The notes beneath the pieces were generated by a model that searched no databases, had not been told where the DNA came from, and saw only the letters and a program-made list of their open reading frames with translations. From the NCBI GenBank assembly GCA_963749675.1, contig CAVVNT010000002.1, forward strand, positions 372,001-436,000: a stretch of DNA of 64,000 nucleotides. Direction: 5' to 3'. The DNA comes from Roseitranquillus sp963749675 (GTDB lineage Bacteria > Pseudomonadota > Alphaproteobacteria > Rhodobacterales > Rhodobacteraceae). Position numbers and translations under genes: made by a program. Positions 53,993-62,967 of this stretch are shown here, in pieces; positions within the stretch are counted from its first letter, which is position 1; every line of letters begins with the position of its first letter.

Positions 53993-55100
53993 CGCTACTC
54001 CCAACTGCGACTCTTGTTAGAAACCAGAGGGTTGTCTGACATGAGGTTGCTGAGATGGGAGCTGTTTATCGGCAGTTGAGCTTTGAGGAGCGGCGCAGGA
54101 TCGAGCGCTGGCGCCATGCGAAGGTCCCCGTCGACGAGATGGCGCGCGTTCTGAAGCGCTGCCGATCGACGATCTTTCGCGAGCTCAGGCGAAACCACTT
54201 CTCCGATCCGTGCCTGCCAGGCTGCGACGGATACTATGGCGCGGCGGCGCAGCTGATGACGACCGATCGACGCGCCCGGCAACGTAAGCAGATCCGTCAC
54301 CCCGGCCTGTGCAGACGCGTCGTCGAGCGGATCAAGGACGGCTGGACGCCGGAGCAGATCGCCTGGCGCATGATCTACGAGAATGCGTGCCCCCGCGTCT
54401 GCCAGGAAACGATCTACCGGTACATCTACGCCAAGGAAGGCATGCGGGAAGAGCTCTGGTGGTACCTGCCGACCCACCGCAAGGCGCGGCGACCGCGGCG
54501 GGCACGCAAGCGACCGCCACCGAAGTTCCACCGCGACGTCAGCATCCTGTTCCGACCGGACGCAGTGGCGCACAGGCGGCAGTTCGGCCACTGGGAAGGC
54601 GACTTGATGCTGTTCAAGCAACGGTTCGGGCAGACCAACGTGACCTCGCTCGTCGAACGCGTCAGCCGGTTCACCGTGCTGCTGAAGAACCCGAGCAAGC
54701 GCACGAGGCCCGTCATGGGCAAGGTGATCCGGGCGATCCGGGACTTGCCGTTCGTAGCGCGGCGGTCGATCACCTTCGGCCGCGGCACCGAGTTCGTATC
54801 CTGGCCACATCTCCAGGCGGAGACCGGAACCCGGACCTGGTTCTGCGACCCCTCCGCGCCCTGGCAAAAAGGCACCGTCGAGAACACCAACCGTCGTGCT
54901 CGACGATGGCTGCCGCGCAGGCTCGATCCCACGGCGGTCTCAGATCATGAATTGAGGATGATCTGCGACCGCCTCAACGCAACGCCCAGAAAGTGTCTCG
55001 GATGGAAGACCCCCGCCGAGGTTTTCCGGGAGAAGATGCTGGAGAACACCTCCCGAGACCCCTACCCTCACACCCAGCAAGAGTCGCGGTTCGCGTAGCG
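53993..55100 (+). mobile_element. IS30-family insertion sequence
   Basis: One transposase gene flanked by imperfect inverted ends. The region at 54003-54019 (aactgcgactcttgtta) matches 14 of 17 with the reverse complement of 55075-55091, and cgctac occurs outside it at both ends (53993-53998 and inverted at 55095-55100). Exact ends and the short target duplication could not be fixed. The right end lies directly on the start-less hydrolase gene. Confidence 0.8.
54055..55098 (+). CDS. IS30 transposase with catalytic Asp to Gly change
   Basis: 347 residues, full length. N-terminal HTH (EERRRIERWRHAKV, then MARVLKRCRSTIFREL) and DDE core with HWEGDLM (Asp183) and the Glu at 276 (GTVENTNRRARRWLPR). 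The second acid, which in the family sits in a TFDRGTEF-like motif, reads TFGRGTEF: codon 242 (54778-54780) is GGC where GAC is expected. If real, the protein should be catalytically dead. Start ATG 54055. Confidence 0.9.
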   Translation: MGAVYRQLSFEERRRIERWRHAKVPVDEMARVLKRCRSTIFRELRRNHFSDPCLPGCDGYYGAAAQLMTTDRRARQRKQIRHPGLCRRVVERIKDGWTPEQIAWRMIYENACPRVCQETIYRYIYAKEGMREELWWYLPTHRKARRPRRARKRPPPKFHRDVSILFRPDAVAHRRQFGHWEGDLMLFKQRFGQTNVTSLVERVSRFTVLLKNPSKRTRPVMGKVIRAIRDLPFVARRSITFGRGTEFVSWPHLQAETGTRTWFCDPSAPWQKGTVENTNRRARRWLPRRLDPTAVSDHELRMICDRLNATPRKCLGWKTPAEVFREKMLENTSRDPYPHTQQESRFA

Positions 55101-56302
55101 GTCACAATCGCCCGTTGACCGTCGAGATGTGGGATCCCGCGGCCGAAGGGGCGACGGGCGACACGTCCATAAGCACCTATCTGCGCGACGGAACGACAGA
55201 AGTGACCCTGGAGGGGCGCGCAAGGCGCGATGCCGCCCCGGCAGAGGCCGCAGACCCTTTCCCGCTGATCCTGATGAGCCACGGATATCCTGGAAACCGC
55301 TTTCTGATGTCGCATCTCGCGGAGAACATCGCGTCCAAGGGATATGTCGTTGCGTCGATCAATCACACCAACTCCACCTATCGCACGCAGGCGGCATTCG
55401 GATCGACACTGGTGAACCGGCCATTGGACCAGCTGTTCGTATTGGACGAGATGGCCCGGATCAACAGCGATGAATCGACTGGCCTCGCCGGGCTGATCGA
55501 CACGGACAACACCGGGCTGATCGGTTATTCGATGGGCGGCTATGGCGCCGTCATCACTGCTGGGGGCGGCGTGACCGAGGCCTCCGTCGATTTTCCCTTT
55601 GCTCCGCCACACGGCACGCTGGGCATCCACCAAGCGGGCAGCGACACGCACGAGGCCCTGCCGGACCCGCGGATCAAGACGGCCGTCGCGATCGGGCCAT
55701 GGGGCATGAACACCGGTTTCTGGGACGCAGAAGGATTGGCGGGTATCGAGATCCCCATGCTGTTCATCGCCGGCTCGGCGGACGCGACGTCGCTCTATGA
55801 AGACGGTGTGCGCGCGATCTGGGAGGGTGCGACGAGCGTGGACCGCGCCTTGCTGACCTTCGAGGGTGGCGGCCATAACACCGTTGCCCCGATCCCCGCG
55901 CCTGAGGAGAGCTACTACTTCAATGAGAGATTGGGGTTCAACGTCTCGGAACACTACACCGATCCAGTCTGGAATTCGGTGTTCATGAACAACGTCGGGC
56001 AGCATTTCGTGACGGCGTGGATGGACGGCGAACTGAAAGGAGATGCCAGCAAGAGCGCGTATCTCGATCTGTTGGACATCGGGGCCGAGGGCATCTGGTC
56101 CGTGGACGAGGACGGCATGTTCAGCGAGGACCACACCTACTGGACCGGCTTTCAGGAAGGCACGGCCGATGGACTGTGGTACGAGGTCCTGGCGGCTGGA
56201 CAGAAACCGGCTCCGGTGCCTTTGCCCGCATCGGCTTGGCTTCTCGGGCTGGCTGTTGGCGGACTCGGCGCGATGCGCAGCAGACGCGTTCAGGACGCCT
56301 GA
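55101..56302 (+). pseudogene. Secreted alpha/beta hydrolase with VPLPA tail, N-terminus lost at IS30
   Basis: Resembles dienelactone hydrolase/PAF-acetylhydrolase-type enzymes: LILMSHGYPGNRFLMSHLAE oxyanion region, the nucleophile elbow GYSMGGYG and a His in GGGHNTV. In-frame coding starts right at the IS30 edge (HNRPLTVEMWDP), and no signal peptide or N-terminal strand is present; the TTG at 55115 is the first start. The C-terminus carries VPLPASAWLLGLAVGGLGA followed by Arg residues, a VPLPA-CTERM sorting tail used with exosortase-type systems in Rhodobacterales. Probably non-functional for export. Confidence 0.85.
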
Positions 56303-56648
56303 TGATCTCCAGCGGTCGCCTCGCGCCTGCTCCCTGATCCTCTTCCGGCAGGGAAGCAAGTATCATGAAGCGGGGAAGCCCCTGCAGAGTCAGCCGTATT
56401 ATGCCCTGGCAGGACATCTGGGCGCGCCTGCCTGTCCCCCGGATCGCCATCGCTGGCGCCGACAAGAGGCAGGGTGGAGCGCGGGTCAAGGGTGCGCGAG
56501 CACCGCTCCAGCGGCTCGACCTAGAGGCGCGCTCCAGCCTCCCTCAGGTGCCGAAAGCGATGGCGGGCGGGCGGGCCGGCTCTATCCGGAGGCGAGCCGG
56601 AGCGCCTGATCCCGGGAAAGACAGCGCGGGCCAACAGCCCGCTCCGCT
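56303..56648. other. Intergenic region with two hairpins, no gene seen
   Basis: 346 bases between the hydrolase stop and the ybbP stop, which face each other. At 56328-56358 a stem with one bulge (tgctccctg / caggg-a-agca) follows the hydrolase; at 56626-56642 a 6-bp stem (gcgggc / gcccgc) follows ybbP, and on that strand is trailed by a short T-containing stretch. Both may act as weak terminators. The ORFs here lack coding features. Confidence 0.4.
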
Positions 56649-59156
56649 TCATTCCCTGGCCCGCAGAACCGCCGCCGGGCGCGCCGCGAGCGGCCCCCAC
56701 GCAAAGGCGAGCCCGGCCAGCAGCGTCGCAGCGATGCCGCCCGCGACGATCACAACGGCCGAAGCGAGCGCGAACCGGAAATCGGTCTCCATGACGAAGT
56801 GCGTCACCGCCCAGCCGCCCAGCCCCCCCGCGACGATCGCGACGATGCCCGCCGCCGCGCCCATGAGCGCCGAGCGCAGGGCGAAGTCCGCCAGGATCGT
56901 GCGCCGCGCTGCGCCGACGGTCTTGAGCACCGCCGCCTCGTAGGTGCGCCCGCGCGCACCGGCAGCGGCGGCGCCGATCAGGACGATGCCTCCGGTCAGC
57001 AGGGTCACCGCCGCGCCCCACGTGATCGCCGCCGCTATCCCCTCCAGCACTTCGCTCACCCGGTCGATGGCGTCACGGATCGAGATCAGCGTGATGTTCG
57101 GGTAGGCCCGCCCCAGATCGCGCAGGATCGCTCCCTCCGCCGCTTCGTCGGCGTAGATCGTCGCGATGTAGGTGTGCGGCGCACCTTGCAGTGCGCCGGG
57201 ATTCATCGAGAGCACGAAACCGATGCCAGCAGTCGAGAAATCCACCTCGCGGAAAGACGAGATCTCCGCCGTGATCTCCCGCCCAAGAACGTCGACGGTG
57301 ATGTCGTCGCCGAGCTCGAGGCCGATCTCCGCCGCCTCCTCGGCGGCGAAGCTCATCAGCGGCGGTCCGTCATAGTCGGCCGGCCACCACTCGCCCGCCG
57401 TCAGCACCGTGTTCTCCGGCTTCTCGGCGGAGTAGGTGATACCGCGGTCGCCACGGACCACCCAATGGTCGCCCGCCACCTCCTCTGCCGGCCGACCGTT
57501 GATGCCGACGACGAAGCCGCGCAGCATCGGCGCGGTCTCCACGCGGCCCACGCCCGGATCCTCCTCGAGCCGCGCGAGGAAGCCGTCGATCTGGTCGGGC
57601 TGGATATCGACGACGAAAAACGATGGCGCCACCTCCGGCAGGTCGCGCTGGATCGCTTGCCTGAGGTTCCAGTCGATCTGGCCGACCGCCGCCAGCACCG
57701 TCAGCCCCAGCCCAAGCGACAGCACGACCGAAGCCGTCTCGGACCCCGGTCCACCGACCGAGCCGAGCGCGAGGCGGAGCGGCGTCAGGCCGCGAAGGCC
57801 GCGCATGCGGGCCGCCCGCCGCGCCAGACGCCGGACGGCCCATGCGGCGCCCACAAGGACCAAGAATGACGCGACAAGACCGCCCGCGCTCCAAAGCGTC
57901 AGGAACGGCAGCCCCGACAGCAGGGCCGCCGCGCCGACGAGCGAGGCGAGGAGAAGCGCCGTCAGCCAGATCCAGAGCGCCCGCGGCTGCCCCGAGGCGT
58001 GACCGACATCACGGAACAGCGCCGCCGCCCGCACCTCCTCGGTTCGGGCTAGCGGCCACAGCGTGAACAGCGTCGCCGCCAGCGCACCGTAGAGCGCGGC
58101 CTCGGCAAGCGGGCGCGGATAGATGCCGAACGCGGCCGGCACCGGCAGCCGCGCCTCGATCAGCGGTGCCGCAACGAGCGAGATCGCAACTCCGACGGCC
58201 AGGCCGGCCGCGATCCCGCAGACTGTCAGCAGGCCGATCTGAAGCGCATACGCGTTGAAGATCGTGGCCCGCTCCGCCCCCAGCGTCTTCAGCGTCGCAA
58301 TGGTCTCGATCTTTTGGTCGAGATAGGCGCGCACCGCGGCGCTGATGCCGACACCGCCGACTGCTAGCCCGGCCAGTCCGGTCAGTACCAGGAACGCCGA
58401 CAGCCGGTCTACGAACCGACTCACGCCCCGCGCCGCGTTCCGCCGGTCGTCCCAGTCGGCGCCGCGGCCAAGTTCCGACTCCGTCGCCGCTTGCAGCGCG
58501 TCGAGATCGGCGCCTGCGGGCAGGCGCAACCGGTACTCCGTCTCGAAGAGCGTCCCCGCGCCAAGAAGCCCCGCCCCCTGCAGATCGTCCGTCCTTACGA
58601 TCGTCCGCGGGCCAAGGCCGAAGCCGCCCGTGACACTGTCCGGTTCGCGAAGCAGCGTCGCGCGCAGGGCGAAATCCTTCGTCCCCAGCCGGAAATGGTC
58701 CCCGAGCTCGAGCCCAAGCCGTTCCACGAGGATCTCGTCCACCACCGCTCCCGGAACACCGTCGGCACCGGCGAGCGCCTCCTCAAGCGGCATCTCAGGG
58801 CGCAGCTCGACCGCTCCGATCAGCGGATAGGCGGCGTCGACGCCCTTGACCTGTGTCAGCCCCCGCTCCTCTCCGGCGACGGCCATGGAGCGGAAGTCGA
58901 CGATCTCGCTGACCTCGCCCAGCGTCTCCAGCCACGCCCGCTCCTCCGGCTCGGCGAATCGGTATTCGAGCTCGACCGACGCATCGCCGCCGAGGATCAC
59001 CGCTCCCTCGCGCTCGAGCCCGCGCTCGATGCTTTCGCGCACCGTGCCGACTGCGGCGATCGCCGCCACGCCCAGCGCGAGACAGGCGAGAAAGACCCGA
59101 AACCCCCTGACCCCGCCGCGAAGTTCGCGACGGGCGATGCGGAACGCCGCGGTCAC
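56649..59156 (-). CDS. YbbP-type ABC transporter permease with two FtsX domains
   Basis: 835 residues. About ten membrane segments in the FtsX-type arrangement: an N-terminal anchor (about 20-40), a large periplasmic domain, FtsX domain 1 (about 255-390), a middle membrane region with a second periplasmic domain, and FtsX domain 2 (about 700-835). Together with the ATPase gene directly upstream it forms a YbbA/YbbP-like exporter of unknown substrate, probably lipid- or envelope-related. Starts 4 bases inside the ATPase stop. Confidence 0.88.
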   Translation of the reverse strand: MTAAFRIARRELRGGVRGFRVFLACLALGVAAIAAVGTVRESIERGLEREGAVILGGDASVELEYRFAEPEERAWLETLGEVSEIVDFRSMAVAGEERGLTQVKGVDAAYPLIGAVELRPEMPLEEALAGADGVPGAVVDEILVERLGLELGDHFRLGTKDFALRATLLREPDSVTGGFGLGPRTIVRTDDLQGAGLLGAGTLFETEYRLRLPAGADLDALQAATESELGRGADWDDRRNAARGVSRFVDRLSAFLVLTGLAGLAVGGVGISAAVRAYLDQKIETIATLKTLGAERATIFNAYALQIGLLTVCGIAAGLAVGVAISLVAAPLIEARLPVPAAFGIYPRPLAEAALYGALAATLFTLWPLARTEEVRAAALFRDVGHASGQPRALWIWLTALLLASLVGAAALLSGLPFLTLWSAGGLVASFLVLVGAAWAVRRLARRAARMRGLRGLTPLRLALGSVGGPGSETASVVLSLGLGLTVLAAVGQIDWNLRQAIQRDLPEVAPSFFVVDIQPDQIDGFLARLEEDPGVGRVETAPMLRGFVVGINGRPAEEVAGDHWVVRGDRGITYSAEKPENTVLTAGEWWPADYDGPPLMSFAAEEAAEIGLELGDDITVDVLGREITAEISSFREVDFSTAGIGFVLSMNPGALQGAPHTYIATIYADEAAEGAILRDLGRAYPNITLISIRDAIDRVSEVLEGIAAAITWGAAVTLLTGGIVLIGAAAAGARGRTYEAAVLKTVGAARRTILADFALRSALMGAAAGIVAIVAGGLGGWAVTHFVMETDFRFALASAVVIVAGGIAATLLAGLAFAWGPLAARPAAVLRARE

Positions 59157-59842
59157 TCCGCAGCCCGCGCCAGCGGCGCCTCGATCCGCCCGTCACGCAG
59201 GCGGATCACGCGGTCGCAGCGCTCCGCCAGTTCGCGGGCGTGCGTCACCAGCACCAGAGTGGCGCCGCGGTCGCACAGGCCGAAGAGCAGGTCCATGATC
59301 GTACCGCCCGTCGCCTCGTCCAGGTTCCCGGTCGGTTCGTCGGCAAGCAGGATATCGGGCCGCGGCGCCGCGGCGCGCGCCAGCGCGACACGCTGCTGCT
59401 CGCCGCCGGAAAGCTGAGCGGGATAGTGGCCCGCTCGATCGCCAAGGCCCATCGCCACGAGCTCCGCCTCGGCACGCTCGAATGCGTTCTTCGCACCGGC
59501 CAGCTCCAGCGGCGTCGCCACGTTCTCCAGCGCGGTCATCGTCGGGATCAGGTGGAAGGACTGGAACACTACCCCCATATGGTCGCGTCGAAACCGCGCC
59601 AGCGCGTCTTCGCCCAGCGCCGTCAGGTCGCGCCCGAGCGCGGTCACGGCACCACCGGTGGCGCGCTCGAGCCCGCCCATGAGCATGAGGAGCGACGATT
59701 TGCCCGACCCCGAAGGACCGACCAGCCCGACACTCTCCCCCCGCGCAACGTCGAGCGTCACGCCGCGCAGAATGTCGATGCGGCCCGCATTGCCCAACAG
59801 GCTAAGGCGGGCATCCTTCAGGGACAACACGGACTCGTTCAT
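59153..59842 (-). CDS. YbbA-type ABC transporter ATPase
   Basis: 229 residues. Walker A GPSGSGKSS (about 41-49), signature LSGGEQQRVALARA, Walker B ILLADEPTGNLD and the H-loop VTHARELA are complete, as in LolD/MacB-type ATPases. The start at 59842 has ggag; the longer frame runs through the divergent tesA start and is rejected. Paired with the permease downstream; the divergent tesA gene begins 19 bases away, a conserved neighbourhood in proteobacteria. Confidence 0.92.
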   Translation of the reverse strand: MNESVLSLKDARLSLLGNAGRIDILRGVTLDVARGESVGLVGPSGSGKSSLLMLMGGLERATGGAVTALGRDLTALGEDALARFRRDHMGVVFQSFHLIPTMTALENVATPLELAGAKNAFERAEAELVAMGLGDRAGHYPAQLSGGEQQRVALARAAAPRPDILLADEPTGNLDEATGGTIMDLLFGLCDRGATLVLVTHARELAERCDRVIRLRDGRIEAPLARAAE

Positions 59843-59861
59843 CGCGGGCTCCTTCCGACGG

Positions 59862-60509
59862 GTGGCATATGGGGCGGGCCGCGCGGTCCGCAACGCCGGT
59901 TTGCTGCTGCTCCTCGCCGCGCCGGCCGGCGCCGAGACCGTCATCGCCGCGCTCGGCGACAGCCTGACGCAAGGCTACGGCCTGCCCCGCCGCGAGGGAC
60001 TGGTGCCGCAGCTCGAGGAATGGCTGCGCGAGCGCGGCGCCGATGTCCGCCTCGTCAACGCCGGCGTCTCCGGCGATACGACAGCCGGCGGCCTGTCGCG
60101 GGTGGACTGGACGCTGACCGACGACGTCGATGGCATGATCGTCGCTCTCGGCGGCAACGACCTTCTGCGCGGTATCGATCCGGCGACGTCGCGCGCCAAC
60201 CTCGACGGCATCCTCGACGCGGCCGAGGACAAGGACGTCGAAGTCCTGCTTGTCGGGATGTCGGCGCCGGGCAACTTCGGGCCCGAGTTCAAGGCCGAAT
60301 TCGACGCGATGTACCCCGACCTCGCCGAAGCGCACGACGTCCCCCTCGCCCCAAACTTCTTCGATCCGCTCCTGGCGGAGGGGCGGCAGAGCGCGCTCGC
60401 GAGCTACATGCAACCCGACGGCATCCATCCCAACGCCCAGGGTGTTTCCCTCATCGTCGACGCCCTCGGCCCCGACGTGCTCGACCTGATCGACCGCGCC
60501 GCCGACTGA
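59862..60509 (+). CDS. tesA: Arylesterase / thioesterase I of the GDSL (SGNH) family
   Basis: 215 residues. Signal peptide about 1-25 (ending AAPAGA), so periplasmic. SGNH blocks: GDSL with Ser34, GGND at 97-100, and the DGIHPN triad block with Asp186 and His189. GTG start at 59862 gives the signal peptide directly; upstream frame is the ATPase gene's antisense. Likely hydrolyses acyl-CoA, lysophospholipid or aryl esters. Confidence 0.92.
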   Translation: MAYGAGRAVRNAGLLLLLAAPAGAETVIAALGDSLTQGYGLPRREGLVPQLEEWLRERGADVRLVNAGVSGDTTAGGLSRVDWTLTDDVDGMIVALGGNDLLRGIDPATSRANLDGILDAAEDKDVEVLLVGMSAPGNFGPEFKAEFDAMYPDLAEAHDVPLAPNFFDPLLAEGRQSALASYMQPDGIHPNAQGVSLIVDALGPDVLDLIDRAAD

Positions 60510-60632
60510 GACCGGCGGAGCGGCATGACCCGTCCATCTGGACACCGTCGGTCGGGCGTCCCGATCGATTGCCGAAAGCGATCATCCGCGAGAAGCCGCG
60601 CGAGCGGCAGCCCGCTCCGCCTCGCCAGTTGG

Positions 60633-61583
60633 TCAACCAGCCTGACGCCAGTCGAAGAATCCCGCTCCGGCCTGCGCCAGCAGCCGCTCGGCAAGGTCCC
60701 GCCCGATCTCGGCGCCGTCCGCTTCCTGCCCTTCGGCAACGTCGGCGTGCGCCTCCGACCCGTCGGGGCGCAGGATCTCGCCCCTGAGGCGCAAGCGGCC
60801 GCCGGCAAGCTCCGCCAGCCCCGCGATCGGCGTCTCGCACGACCCGTCGAGCTGCGCGAGATAAGCGCGCTCTGCCGCCAGAAGGACGCCGGTGCGTTCG
60901 TCGTGAATCGGCTCCAGCATCCGTCCGGAGCGGCCATCGCCCTCCCGACGCTCGATGCCTATCGCACCTTGAGCGACGGCGGGCAGCATCTCGTCGGCGC
61001 CGATCGCCGTCATCGGAACGTCGTCCTCCATCCCCAATCGCCGCAGCCCTGCCATCGCGAGGAACGTCGCGTCGGCGACGCCGTCCTCCAGCTTCTTCAG
61101 CCGCGTCTGGACGTTGCCGCGGAATTCCACGACCTTGATGTCGGGGCGCCGGTGCAGAAGCTGCGCGCGCCGGCGAAGCGACGACGTCCCGACCACGGCA
61201 CGCTCCTTCAGATCGCGCAGCCAGCCCCGGCCGGGCGAGACGAAGGCGTCGCGCACATCCTCCCGCGGAAGATAGGTGTCGAGCGTCAGGCCCGGCGGCT
61301 GGTCGACCGGCATGTCCTTCATCGAATGGACCGCGATGTCGATTTCGCCGAAGAGCAGCGCTTCCTCGATCTCCTTCGTGAACAGGCCCTTGCCGCCGAT
61401 CTCCTTCAGCGGCCGATCGATCACGCGGTCACCGGTCGTCTTGATGGTGACAATCTCGAACGCCTCCAACGGCAGGTCGTGGGCGTCGGCAAGCCGCTGA
61501 CGAGTCTCGTTGGCCTGCGCGAGCGCGAGGGGCGAGCCGCGGGTGCCAATTCGGAACGGTTTCTTGGGGTCGGGCAAATCCAT
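60633..61583 (-). CDS. hemC: Hydroxymethylbilane synthase (porphobilinogen deaminase)
   Basis: Polymerises four porphobilinogens to the linear tetrapyrrole. 316 residues. IGTRGSPLALAQA near the N-terminus, SMKDMP (about 87-92), GTSSLRRRAQ (about 132-141) and the dipyrromethane-anchoring Cys249 (DGSCETPIAG) are conserved. ATG 61583 is preceded by a perfect aggagg. Divergent from hemE, 73 bases apart. Confidence 0.95.
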   Translation of the reverse strand: MDLPDPKKPFRIGTRGSPLALAQANETRQRLADAHDLPLEAFEIVTIKTTGDRVIDRPLKEIGGKGLFTKEIEEALLFGEIDIAVHSMKDMPVDQPPGLTLDTYLPREDVRDAFVSPGRGWLRDLKERAVVGTSSLRRRAQLLHRRPDIKVVEFRGNVQTRLKKLEDGVADATFLAMAGLRRLGMEDDVPMTAIGADEMLPAVAQGAIGIERREGDGRSGRMLEPIHDERTGVLLAAERAYLAQLDGSCETPIAGLAELAGGRLRLRGEILRPDGSEAHADVAEGQEADGAEIGRDLAERLLAQAGAGFFDWRQAG

Positions 61584-61656
61584 GCCTCCTCCTAGCGGGC
61601 CGCGCCTGTCTCGGCAACTTGACATCGGCGCTTCCGCGCGAGACGACGCTGGCCTG

Positions 61657-62688
61657 ATGACCAAGCTCCTTCTCCGCGCCCTCGCCGGCGAAACGCTGCC
61701 GACGCCGCCCGCCTGGATGATGCGCCAGGCCGGCCGCTACCTGCCCGAGTACCGCGCGACGCGCGAGAAGGCCGGCGATTTCCTCTCGCTCTGCTACACG
61801 CCCGAGCTCGCCGCCGAGGTCACTCTGCAGCCGATCCGCCGCTACGGCTTCGACGCGGCGATCCTCTTTGCGGACATCCTGCTGGTGCCGCACGCGCTCG
61901 GCGCCGACCTCAGCTTCGTCGCGGGAGAAGGACCGCGCCTGTCAACGGTGACGTCGGCAGCCGACCTTGCTGGCCTTCGCCCCGTCGCCGACGTGCATGA
62001 GACATTGTCGCCCGTCTACGAGACGCTGCAAATCCTCCGTCGCGAGCTGCCGGCAGAGGCGGCACTGATCGGGTTCGCCGGCGCGCCCTGGACCGTCGCG
62101 ACCTACATGATCGCTGGTCGGGGCACGCCGGACCAGCGACCCGCACACGCGCTGATGACCGACGCGCGAGACGTCTTCGACGAGCTGATGGACAAGCTGA
62201 CCGAAGCGACGATTTCGTACCTCGCGGCGCAAGCCGAGGCTGGTGCGGAAGTGCTGAAGATCTTCGACTCCTGGGCCGGGTCCCTTGATGGCGACGCGTT
62301 CGAGGCTTACGCCGTCCGCCCTGCCGCCCGCATCGTCGCCGCACTCAAGGAACGCCACCCGGAGGTGCCCATCATCGCCTTCCCTCGTGAAGCCGGGCCG
62401 CGTTACAAAGGCTTTGCGGAGGCCACGGGCGCCGATGCGGTCGCTCTGGACAATTCCGTCGACGCCGCCTGGGCGGCCGAGCACGTGCAGCAGCGCGGCC
62501 CGACCTGCGTCCAGGGCAACCTCGACCCCGCCCTTCTGGTCAGCGGCGGCGATGCCCTCGTCTCCGAGACGCGGCGGATCGTCGAGGCGTTCTCCAGCGG
62601 CCCGTACATCTTCAATCTCGGCCACGGCATCACACCCGACGCCGACCCGGACAACGTCACCCGCATGCTGGACGCTGTCAGGGGCTGA
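61657..62688 (+). CDS. hemE: Uroporphyrinogen decarboxylase
   Basis: Converts uroporphyrinogen III to coproporphyrinogen III. 343 residues. The N-terminal signature PPAWMMRQAGRYLPEYR, the catalytic Asp in LFADILLVPHALG and the GFAGAPWTVATYMI block are intact. Start at ATG 61657 matches the family start. Divergent from hemC, which suggests shared control of tetrapyrrole genes. Confidence 0.95.
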   Translation: MTKLLLRALAGETLPTPPAWMMRQAGRYLPEYRATREKAGDFLSLCYTPELAAEVTLQPIRRYGFDAAILFADILLVPHALGADLSFVAGEGPRLSTVTSAADLAGLRPVADVHETLSPVYETLQILRRELPAEAALIGFAGAPWTVATYMIAGRGTPDQRPAHALMTDARDVFDELMDKLTEATISYLAAQAEAGAEVLKIFDSWAGSLDGDAFEAYAVRPAARIVAALKERHPEVPIIAFPREAGPRYKGFAEATGADAVALDNSVDAAWAAEHVQQRGPTCVQGNLDPALLVSGGDALVSETRRIVEAFSSGPYIFNLGHGITPDADPDNVTRMLDAVRG

Positions 62689-62709
62689 CGGCGCAGTTGG
62701 CGCTTCAGC

Positions 62710-62734
62710 CTGGCGTCTCGCCAGCCGCGAGACG
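62710..62734 (+). promoter_or_regulatory. Overlapping alternative hairpins after hemE
   Basis: Two mutually exclusive stems share bases: ctggcg/cgccag (62710-62724, 3-base loop) and cgtctcg/cgagacg (62714-62734, 7-base loop). They begin 22 bases after the hemE stop. No T run follows. The rest of the gap to 62967 shows nothing clear. Confidence 0.35.
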
Positions 62735-62967
62735 TGGCTCGACCGGTGCCATTTGGATAAACCAAGCCGGTCCCGCAGTCGACGGCGGCGCCAGCGTTGC
62801 CGTTGGTCGCGGGTGCGCTGTGCCGCAGGCTGAACTTTCTTGCGATCGAAGGGCGAAGTCTGGGCCCCGCGCCTCGCAGCTGCCGGTTCGGCAGCGCCCG
62901 CCGTCCCCGAGGTGCCACGGCCCTTCTCGCCGACGTTCCCTTGACCGCCGGCAGGGTCGAGCTCGGC

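Noticed and set aside
53062..56302. Quorum-sensing island with an AHL synthase
   Set aside because: Only the LuxR regulator is present; no LuxI-type ORF lies in the region.
56365..56943. 192-codon open frame after the hydrolase gene
   Set aside because: Arg/Ala-rich composition, no domain, runs antisense into the ybbP gene.
59240..60787. 515-codon open frame on the plus strand
   Set aside because: Covers the antisense of the ABC ATPase and an alternative frame of tesA; the product is Arg-rich with no motifs.
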